The position numbers and the translations under genes were made by a program. Positions 55,292 through 64,000 of a stretch of 64,000 nt of DNA are shown one piece after another; position 1 is the first letter of the stretch; each line of letters starts with the position of its first letter. The stretch is from assembly GCA_000467715.1 (NCBI GenBank), contig AJFK01000088.1:1-64000 (forward strand), given 5' to 3'. This DNA is from Hysterium pulicare CBS 123377 (lineage: Eukaryota > Ascomycota > Dothideomycetes > Hysteriales > Hysteriaceae). The notes under the pieces are model-generated. The model saw nothing but the letters and a program-made list of their open reading frames with translations, ran no database searches and had not been told where the DNA came from.

Positions 55292-57883
55292 ATGAAGTTC
55301 CGTGATGGTCTGTAATCTACTTCCTAATCTTAAGAAAGAAAAACATGCTAATATCTGATAGGCATGTGGCTTGTGGCCGAGGGGAAGACAGTCCAATATG
55401 CAGAAGATATTCACACCATAAACACACGAGAAGACGGCAAAGCTCTAAGTCTTCTCTGCTCAACCAAGAAGATAATGTCACGTGGTGATACTTTGAACAT
55501 GCCTACTCTCCACATCGACATCGAAGCCCAATTCGACGGGGTCATTTCAGTCGAAGTTACGCATTTCCTCGGAGCAGCTCGTCGAGGGCCGATCTTCGAT
55601 CTTTACCCGGATGGACAACCTGAGTGTAAAGCATCTATCAGTAAGAGTGATAAAGGAACGACGATTTCTTCTGGGAGTTTGTCCGCGACAGTGCATCCGG
55701 ATCAACATACCTTTGATATCCGCTTCCACGCTACGGATGGATCGAAAGTATTGACTTCGCTTCTGAACCGTAGCGTGGGATTGGCTTATAGTCCCGCTCT
55801 CAGCAGCCCTAAACAAGTGGAAGAAATATCTAAACTGAAGCATTACATCTTCACACAAACTGAACTAGGCGTTGGTGAGTCGATCCATGGGCTGGGAGAG
55901 AGGTTCGGAGCTTGGAACCGCGTTGGACAAAACATCGAAATCTGGAATGAAGATGGTGGGACCTCAAGTGATCAAGCTTATAAGAACGTTCCTTTCTGGT
56001 TGAGCTCACGTGGATACGGCGTTTTCATCGATACGCCGGAGAAGATCGATCTAGAGATCGGAAGTGAGAGATGTTGCAGGCTACAAACATCTGTAGAAGC
56101 CCAGCGACTGAAATGGTAACTTACCCCCTTATATCTTCAAACAATATATCTCATTATGCACGCAGGTACCTCATCTACGGCCCTACCCCTAAAGAAGTCC
56201 TAACAAAATACTCCATCCTCACGGGCAAACCAGGCAGCCTCCCCGCCTGGTCCTACGGCCTCTGGCTCTCGACCTCCTTCACAACCTCCTACGACGAAGC
56301 CACCGTAACGCATTTCCTAGAAGAAATGAAAGCCCAATCCATACCCGTCGAAGTCTTCCACTTCGACTGCTTCTGGCTCCGCGCCTTCCACTGGTGCGAT
56401 TTCATCTTCGACTCCGTCTCCTTCCCCGATCCCGCCGGCTTCATCAAACGCCTCAAAGACGCGAAGCTAGTCAATAAAATAAGCGTGTGGACGAATCCCT
56501 ACATAGGGCAAGCTTCGCCCGTCTTCCGAGAGTTAGCAGAGAAAGGCTACCTCCTCCGTCGCGCCAACGGCGACGTATTCCAGTGGGATCTATGGCAAGC
56601 AGGCATGGGCTTGATCGATTTCACGAACCCAGATGCTGTGAAATGGTATGAGTCTTGCCTCGAAAAACTCTACGATATCGGCGTCGATTGCATAAAGACG
56701 GATTTCGGGGAGCGTATACCGACGAAGGGCGTGAAATGGTTTGATGAGAGTGTGGATCCCGGACGTATGCATAATTTCTATAGTTTCATATACAATAAGA
56801 TTGTCTTTGAGAGCTTGGAAAGGCGGTTTGGAAAGGGGCAAGCTGTGCTCTTTGCGAGAGCCGCGACGGCGGGGACGCAGAGGTTTCCTTTGGTGTGTAT
56901 TTCTTCTCCTCGCATCCAATGTCACCATTTCCACCGTTCTTAAGACTTTTACATAGAGTTAGAACTGACCAAATCAGCAATGGGGCGGCGACTGCGAATC
57001 CACGCCCGCCGCCCTCGCCGAATCCCTCCGCGGCGGCCTCTCCCTCGGCCTCTGCGCCTTCTCCTCCTGGTCCAACGACATCGGCGGCTTCGAAGGTAAC
57101 AGACCCCCTTCTCCTTTCCCTCTCCCACCCATCTCCCACCTCATCCACTCACCCCTAATCCCATCAAAAACTAACCCTTCCTCCATCCAAAAAGGCTCCC
57201 CACCACCATGGCTCTACAAACGCTGGCTAGCCTTCGGCCTCCTCTGCACCCACTCCCGCCTGCACGGCTCAAACAGCTACCGCGTCCCCTGGCTCATCGA
57301 CGCCTCCGACCCCTCCCCGACCTCCTGCACAGCCGTCCTCCGCCACTGGCACCGTTTCAAACGCCGCCTAACACCCTACCTCCTTGCGCAAGCCACCCAA
57401 AGCATATCCGCCGGCTGGCCCACCAGCGTGCGCGCTCTAGCGCTCGAGTTCCCCTCGGACCCAACGTCTTGGTTCATAGATCGCGAGTTCATGCTCGGCG
57501 AGGCGATTCTGGTGGCGCCTGTTTTCGAAGAGGGGGGGGATGTGGAGTTTTATCTGCCGCCCGGACGGTGGTTTTCGTTTTGGGATGGGAAGGTGGTGCG
57601 CGGTGGCGGGTGGAGGAGGGAGAATTGCGGGGTGGATAGGTGTCCGGTGTTTGTTAGGGAGGGGACGGTTTTGGTGTTGGGGCGGGAGGAGGGCGAGGAG
57701 GGGTTTGCGTATGATTGGGTTGCGGGCGGAGGGGTGGTTAGGTTGTATGGGGTTGGAGAGGGGGATAGGGCTGTTTTGGTGGATGCGGAGGGGAGGGAGA
57801 AGGGGGTGTTGGTTGTGAGGGCGGAGGAGATTGAGGGTATGGATGTTTTGAGGGGGGATTGGAAGGTTGAGAGGTTTGGATAG
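55292..57883 (+). CDS. GH31 alpha-xylosidase, YicI-like, intracellular
   Basis: Removes alpha-xylosyl residues, typically from xyloglucan oligosaccharides. Exons 55292-55307, 55362-56115, 56166-56892, 56978-57095 and 57195-57883 give 767 residues, close to bacterial YicI (772). It starts MKFRDGMWLV without a signal peptide. The N-terminal sandwich domain has GLGERFGAWNRVGQ. The barrel follows with WLSTSFTTSYDEATVTHFLE and FHFDCFWLRAFHWCDF. The nucleophile Asp436 lies in CIKTDFGERIPT and the acid/base Asp533 in SWSNDIGGFEG. KTDFGERIP and DCFW are marks of the xylosidase branch, not maltase. The usual His before the acid/base Asp is Asn here. The last 400 nt are very G-rich yet remain coding. 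Confidence 0.9.
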
Positions 57884-59034
57884 GATGTGTTCGTGCTTTA
57901 AGAGGTTGGAGGCGGTATAAATTTATGTAGCTTTATGCTATGAAAATCGACTGAGGTTAATGGCATAACTGACACGCAAATGGACCAATTGAGATCATGC
58001 AACTCACTGAACGACCAGCAAGGCGCAAGAAAGGTTTGTGAAATCATTTGATTTTCATTGATAATGTTGACTTCATCTACTACCTACGACTGCAAACGCT
58101 ACCCAATCATCTCCAAGTCCACCTCCATCAAAGGGTAAGCGTAACGTCAACGAGTTTCTCACATATAACAAGCCATAGTTAGCAAGTTTTGTGAGCAAAA
58201 CGTTGCGTAAGCGCAGTGTAAGCCAGAAAGTTTCGCAGATGAAGTCAAGAAAGCAGTAATAGTCGCAAAGCATGTGATAACCATAAGTCATCGCTAGTCG
58301 TGGCTAAGAAGATGAAGAGGTCGCCGCCAATCCATTTCCGCCATGACCACATTGAGTGACGTAAACATTTGAGCAGGGGATAGTTGATGGCTGATCGGTG
58401 TGGGAGCAATGATGTGTAGAAAACAAAGTAGCCGCCCTTGACCGTGGGAAATGGGACAAGCCAGAATGATGGTGCCATGTCGTGAATATGCCGCAATGCA
58501 GGAATGAAAAATGTGGGGTCTTTTGATAGGCAGGTAACAAAGACCAAAAATAAAACAGGAAAGGAAATGAAAGCAATGGGGTAGAATAATGCATAAGCTA
58601 GAGAGTTACAAACAAGGAAAGTAATAAGAAAGTGATGATTGAAAGCTGGTGGAGCAGAACCATTTACTGAAGTAAAGTCATCTGGCTCCGCCAGGTCATT
58701 CCCTGAGCGCCTTGGCTTGTGAGTGATAAAGCCCCAAAGCTCCGTGTGAAAATGCTATGCCAGAGTAATGCAGGGTCATTCGTTGTCGATAGTGTACAAG
58801 AGGAGCATGTTGGTGTGAGCTTTGCAGTGTCGACAGGTGAGCAATATATTCTATCAGGGCCGTAACTTCGTGAACTGAGTCAAGATGAGAAAGACTTTGC
58901 TCCTCGGCGAGATGACCACTAGACACCAACGAAAATAAGGATGGCGCGCGTATCGATAAGGTATCCAGGTAGTGTATCTGAGCGAGTCGTGTATCATCAA
59001 ATCATGACGTCGTGAGAGAGCGATTATAGCTCGC
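57884..59034. other. Convergent 3' region GH31 / PUF
   Basis: More than 1 kb with no supported gene; it probably holds a long PUF-gene 3'UTR. Overlapping minus-strand frames around 58245-58594 are not conserved-looking. Confidence 0.45.
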
Positions 59035-62000
59035 TCAAAAGAAGCCACCGCCAATGCCACTAGCAAGACCGAATTGCGGGTATGATTGCTGCTGTACAGT
59101 GTTTTGCAAGTGGTTTGGCAAAGGAGGATTGCTCAAACGGTGCGGTTGAGGAGACGCGATGGCTGGACCATAAGTATTGGCAACAGCCGTGTACATTGGT
59201 GGTGACTGGAAGGCAGAAGTTCTAGGAACTTGACTGGTGAAAGCAACTGCCAGCTCAGGCGAATGAGGAGATGAGATGTTGTGAGGCGAGACTTGTCCGG
59301 AGAGACGACCAGTATATGCACCAAGGCGACCCTCTCGCTCCTGGACCTTAGTTTGGATGCGACGGCCGTACGGGGTTTGACGGATCTGTGGAAGGATCGG
59401 ACGCATATTTTCGATGAGGTGCACCGCCATGTCGGCGGGAGCAAACTCGAGCGCAGTCTGGATGACATAATTGCCGAAAGAGTCACGCATGAGCTTCTCG
59501 AGCTCGTTGAGATCCATGAGTTCCCCGATCAGCAGACGCTTTGAGCCCATGTCAGCGCAGCGAATGCACTTCTCGATGACGTTGGAGCTGAACTTCTGCT
59601 TGGACAGCTCAGCAACCTTGCCTTCGAATCCATGACAGAGAGGAGTAGTGAAGTCGGGGTCATTGAGGTCGAGAATGTACTGGACCACATAGTTGCCGAA
59701 AGGATCTTGCACCAAGTGAACGCTGTTGTTGGTGATTTGGCGGACAAGTTGCACCTTCTGGAAACCAGAAGCATGGTCGATGCATCGCTGAAGGACACAG
59801 CAACCGTGGCGATGGGTACCAACAGTGATGCAATTGTTACCAACAGCATCGAAAATGAACTGAGCATCTTCAGATTTCAAGTGATTCAAGCACTTCTGAA
59901 TGACATGATTGCCATTGAGGTCTTGGATCAGCGCGACGACTTGACCGCTGAAGGCTCGGATGATTGTTTGAATCTACAGCGAGTTAGCCGTGGACGAGGC
60001 AACAGAGCTGAACAAGACGTACCTGTTCCACGGTGGAGATGAACTCGATCATCTTCTGCAAAGCTCGAGTGCCATGCTGGTTCAAGGCAATTGCCACAAG
60101 TGAAGGAGCGGCATTGCGGACCAGGACGTTGCGCTGTTCATGATTGGTGTACTCCAAAAGCTTCTGACAAAGGTAGTTTCCGAAAGGATCTGCAACGGTG
60201 TTAGTGAGATTGCTAGAGTACAATAATGAGGTCAACATACCAGTCATCAACTCAACAACGTGAGGGCTAGTCTCCTCGAAAATGATCTGCAAATGCTCTG
60301 GGTTGTGTTCCTCCAATTTCTTCTGTAGGAATCGGCAACCGTGCTGGTCCTTGCAAAGAGCGTAGATCTCATCGCGAGGCATGGTCTTGAGATCGTAGTT
60401 CATGAATCGATTGCTGTCTGATTCAGGTGTCAACGCAAACCACTCATTCAAGGTATGCGAAAACATGAGCTGCTCGGACTTACCATTCTGCATACGACGG
60501 CTCTGGATGACGCGAGCCTGGCTATCTTGAAAGCGGCCACTGGGACCATAAGTAGTATACGGATTATATGCATATGCATTCGGCGGGTACATCTGCTGCA
60601 TGCCAGTAGGATTATAACCAGGCTGTGTGCCCATCTGGGGACCAAGTTGCATGTTGTTCATGTTCATGTTCAACATGGACATTCCATAGCCGCCATAGTA
60701 TGCATTTGAAGCGGTGCTGTATTGCGACAGGGTGGGAGAACCAATGGTAGAAGCCGCTATACCATTCATAGACGACGCGGAAGTGAGAGACGGCCCGAAT
60801 GGAGCGGCACTGGCATGAAGAGCTGACTGCAAGGGAAGGTACTGAGAATCTTGGTCCTTGTAGCCTCCAGAGAGCTCACGGCTGTGGCGATTGTTCATGG
60901 CATTTGGAGGAATGCGTCCCATGCTGGCATTGTGATTGTGGAAGTGCTGCTCAGCGTGAGACTTACCAATTGCAGTGGAAGTGTTAGTCCCGTTGATGCC
61001 ATTGCCATTCTTCAGAGTTGGAATGTCATTAGTCGAGTAGGACGACTGCAACTTCGGCATACCATTGGCAATACCATTGGCAAGTCCATTGGCAAGTCCA
61101 TTGGCAAGTCCATTGGAAGGGCTCGTGTGGAAGCTAGAGCGCTTCGAGTCGTTCTTGTATGGGCTAGCCAAGCTGAACTCCACAGAGCGACGGTTGCCTG
61201 CCATAGTTTTCGTGGGTGTCGTCTCGACGTGATTGCCGTTGATTTGCGAGACTTCATAGTCGTCGACTTGGGAACCTTTACGTAGAGTGTTGGTGGGCAA
61301 GCTCTGTTGCGCATGATGGTGTCGAGCGAATGTCGGCCAACCACTGGACTGAGCTTCTGGGCCTGGGACTTGAGAGAGGGCCAGATCCAACGCAGCGGAG
61401 GAGGCAGACAATTGCATGCTGCCGTCGGTATCACCGTTACGACGAACAAGAATGGGGAATTTGTCGTCGGTCGTGTTCATCTGAAGGTAAGACTTGACAT
61501 CTGGTGAGGCAGCAGGGTTGTGCTTCTCATCATCAGTTCCGAAGAGGAATTCGGCAGTATTGATATGTCCAAGTACCGCAGTGAGGTCAGGAAGGTCGTC
61601 ACGACCACGAAGATTGTCACGACCACGAAGGTCTAGATTGGTAACAGGCATTGACATGCGGTTGTGGCTATTCGGCATGTTAGCTAGGAACTCGAAGTGA
61701 GGTGTTTTTGACGCGCCAGGCGCGCTGGAATGGGGTCTGACGTCGCTAAAGTGACAGGAATGGTAGGCCAGATCTGCGGGGTTGGTGTAACAGAAGTTTA
61801 CACCGACAAATGCAGATACAGCAACGTGAGAGGTGAAGTGCGAGTCATCCACATGAAGGCGAAGAACAATGAAACAATGAGAGGTTCTCACATACCTACG
61901 ATACACCGGACTCATGGGTGCAAACTCGTACTCGTAATCGTCCTCGGCCTCTTCGTCAGAGTTGCGACGAGAGCCAGGCATTGACTTTGAAGGCAGCACC

Positions 62001-63247
62001 GTCGAAGCTCCGACCGTGCCTTGAGTAGAAGTCACTGAAGGCGGTGACGTGATCTGAGAGCCGGAGCGGCTGGTTCGAGTGCCGGTCATGCCTGGCGAAG
62101 TGATGCTCGACATTGAGAAGCGGTTGGGACGAGAGAAGGCTGACGGAAAGCCGTTGTTGTTATTGTCCTTGTATTCAGGTGGGGTGGTTGGTTGACTGTG
62201 TTTGCCGTACTGAATATCGGAGGACAGACGATGAATTTCTTCCTCGTCGCGCCTGGACTGAAGATCAAGAAGCTCCATTTCGGCTTCGAATCTTCTTCGC
62301 TGTTCTTTGAGATACTCGTACTCGAGCTTCTTCTTTTCAAGCTGTGGACCGTCAGTCAAACAACTTCGAAGAAGACCAAACAGAAAGAAACAGTGAGTGT
62401 TGAGAGTAGAGTGAGAGCAAGACGACCAAAAGGTGAGCAAGAGTGAAGGTGAGACTTTACTGCCGCCAAAGCGGTTTCAAGGCTAAGGATGTCGAGATAA
62501 ATGAAGTGAGGATAAGACGATGTATCCAGAAGTTTAGATACGTAAGAAATGAGGAGGAAGACCCGTCAAGACCTCGCAAAAAGGACACCAAAGTGTACAA
62601 TTCGAAGTAGAAGTGTAGGGTGAGGAAGAAGAAGTGAGGGCGAGGACTGGACAAAAGATATATCGTGAAGTCTTGGCATGCAGCTAGCGCGGATAATCAA
62701 GCCGGGAAGGTGAAGTGAAGGAGGGTTAGCTTACCACTTGCAGTTTGTGATAAGTCTAATTATTGTTCGCGTCAGTCAAATTCTACTTTGCGGTGTGTAA
62801 AGGGCCAAAATTTCCAAAACTAGACAGGTGAATACTGCGCCCTCAATGTCTCACAATAGCCAGGCTAACAACAATAGAACAATAGCACAATAGCAATTCA
62901 TCAGACTCCAAGAAAGTACCACGTGTCACGCGTCCCTCCAGAATTACGCATTATAAGAGCTACAGGTAGCTTACCGCAGTAGTGAATTCGGTCGGCTCAG
63001 CCGCCTGTCTACGTTGTTGCCCAATTGGCGACAATGGAGTATTTAATGTTGGTACAGTGTTGGTCGTGAATCGTCTATGGAGAGTGCCTCTGGCATCGTT
63101 CGAAGCAGAGTTGTGCGCCTGCAGCTGCGTGCCAACGCTGCGAAGGGGAGAGGTCATGGAAGGGAACGAGGATTCGTCCCGAGGGGATTGGGCATTGCGA
63201 AAGCGTAACTCGTCGCCCCGATCTCCGATACCGTTGGAGAAGGCCAT
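59035..63247 (-). CDS. PUF-family RNA-binding protein (Puf4/Mpt5-like)
   Basis: Post-transcriptional regulator binding UGUA-type elements in mRNA 3'UTRs. Exons 63247-62975, 62755-62735, 62341-61896, 61736-60241, 60189-60023 and 59973-59035 give 1113 residues. The 21-nt second exon codes TYHKLQV and links to LEKKKLEYEYLKEQRRRFEA, a coiled coil. A long low-complexity region follows, with LRGRDNLRGRDDL and an NGLA repeat. The eight-repeat Pumilio domain covers roughly residues 720-1030: MNYDLKTMPRDEIYALCKDQ, HGCRFLQKKLEE, DPFGNYLCQKLLEYTN, HGTRALQKMIEF, LNGNHVIQKCLN, HRHGCCVLQRCID, DPFGNYVVQYILD, FSSNVIEKCIRC, DSFGNYVIQTALE. The pattern of recognition triplets resembles Puf4/Mpt5 more than Puf3. 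Introns 1 and 2 are long (219 and 393 nt). Confidence 0.92.
61068..61125 (-). repeat. 12-bp tandem repeat coding NGLA units
   Basis: About five copies of a 12-mer read on the minus strand as AAT-GGA-CTT-GCC (Asn-Gly-Leu-Ala), the last changed to Ile and Met versions. In frame, so length changes would not break the PUF protein. Confidence 0.8.
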
Positions 63248-64000
63248 GATGCTAGAAATACACTGGATGGCTCGCCGTCAGTAGGCATTCCTATTTCTAC
63301 ACATTGTCTCGAGTTCGTGTGGGGTTGAGGTTGGCGGTGTGGGGAGTGCAAGCAGCTGTTCCTGGCCGCGTAGACGTGCGGGCAAGAGCGCTGGAGAGTT
63401 GAGAGAGCAGTCACTTACACAGATAACTCGTACACAGGGCAGACGACCCTCTTCGCCCTCGTTGCTGCGGTCAAACTGGCTTAAAACGCCAGCAGGAGGT
63501 TGAGAGACTGCTCGCTAGGGTAGCCGTGGGATCTGTACCTAGCGCTTGGCCGGGCACTCTGGTGGTCGGTGCTTCCAGGCCAAATGGTCTCTTACACGGA
63601 CTGATTGGGCTCCGGCCCGTTTTCACAATAAGGACAGACAGGATGGAAACATACGAACGGGCGCGCAGTCAAGCAGGATGGCCTCGTGGAATACAATACT
63701 GCGTAGAATACATGCGTTGGAGAAGGCTCAAAGCGAGACCGGCGACAAGTCAGGACCCTTAAACAGACGAGAACCTGACTAGGCTGCCCAGGTGCCTTTC
63801 TGCATGCACGCCACTGTATAAGAAGTTCGAGTCTCTCCCCGCGACATTTGCCCGCCCGGACGGCCAGCAAGCATTTGCAGGCGCCGCAGAGGTGCTTCTA
63901 CTGCTGGGTACCTACTCCGCACTGGATGCGCGTCGCATAAAGTACCTCCCACGTCGCCTCACTCAGCACGCCATCGTGAGGGTGTCTCCCCATCTAAATT
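63248..64000. other. Upstream region of PUF gene, right edge
   Basis: Promoter and 5' leader of the PUF gene. Small overlapping frames at 63526-63870 have no support. Confidence 0.45.

Noticed and set aside
57208-57639. 143-codon plus-strand frame with Pro/Arg-rich product
   Set aside because: Out-of-frame reading of GH31 exon 5, which carries the conserved barrel residues.
63600-63870. Possible gene at the right edge
   Set aside because: Three overlapping short frames on both strands without motif or splice signals; more likely PUF upstream DNA.
1-64000. Search for transposons, retroelement relics, secondary-metabolite backbone genes, rRNA and CRISPR
   Set aside because: No transposase, integrase or reverse-transcriptase motifs, no terminal repeats, no PKS/NRPS/terpene motifs, no rRNA and no spaced repeat array were seen by reading; small or highly eroded elements cannot be excluded.

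Overview
The window is nuclear DNA of a filamentous ascomycete (Pezizomycotina). Genes are dense on both strands and interrupted by short GT-AG introns of about 50-70 nt, often with a CTAAC or CTGAC branch site. The gene set is fungal: alpha-tubulin, single-chain glutamate synthase, Yme2, Apc15, TOM5, CHZ1, a Puf4/Mpt5-like PUF protein, an AA9 polysaccharide monooxygenase. A member of the Leotiomycetes is a guess only. I see no intact transposon, rRNA, complete tRNA, CRISPR or secondary-metabolite backbone gene.

Layout. 0-3 kb: a Ser-rich unknown gene and a weak minus-strand model. 3.3-4.8 kb: a secreted AA9 LPMO with a long low-complexity tail. 5.5-9.4 kb: no convincing gene, but five or six diverged copies of a minus-strand promoter-like module (CACGTG, then TATAAA, then a CT-rich leader); this is the strangest structure in the window. 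9.7-17.7 kb: a mini F-box protein, a signal-peptide/TM protein, alpha-tubulin, the replisome protein Ctf4/Mcl1 and an F-box-like protein. 18.4-23.7 kb: four diverged glyoxalase-like (VOC) genes surrounding the H2A.Z chaperone CHZ1. 23.7-26.8 kb: a 3-kb gene-free stretch leading into the NAD(P)H glutamate synthase gene (26.8-33.5 kb). 34.3-46.8 kb: housekeeping genes (YME2, APC15, IWS1, TOM5, NUP54/57, a complex I CHCH subunit), a Kex2-type small secreted peptide and one unknown gene. 47.4-57.9 kb: a carbohydrate block, with a secreted GH3 glycosidase divergent from an MFS sugar porter, then a secreted deaminase, BET1 SNARE and an intracellular YicI-like GH31 alpha-xylosidase. 59.0-63.2 kb: the PUF gene.

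Working together: AA9, GH3, the sugar porter and GH31 form a plausible plant-cell-wall sugar route (oxidative cleavage outside, oligosaccharide trimming, uptake, removal of xylose inside). GH3 and the porter share a 0.69-kb intergenic region with CreA-type motifs. The VOC genes look like a local family expansion in which metal ligands have been lost in at least two copies. Most intron-exon structures given here were spliced by eye and checked for reading frame, so they are models, not transcript data. Several short genes (TOM5, CHZ1 with a 10-nt exon, the PUF 21-nt exon) are only visible after splicing.
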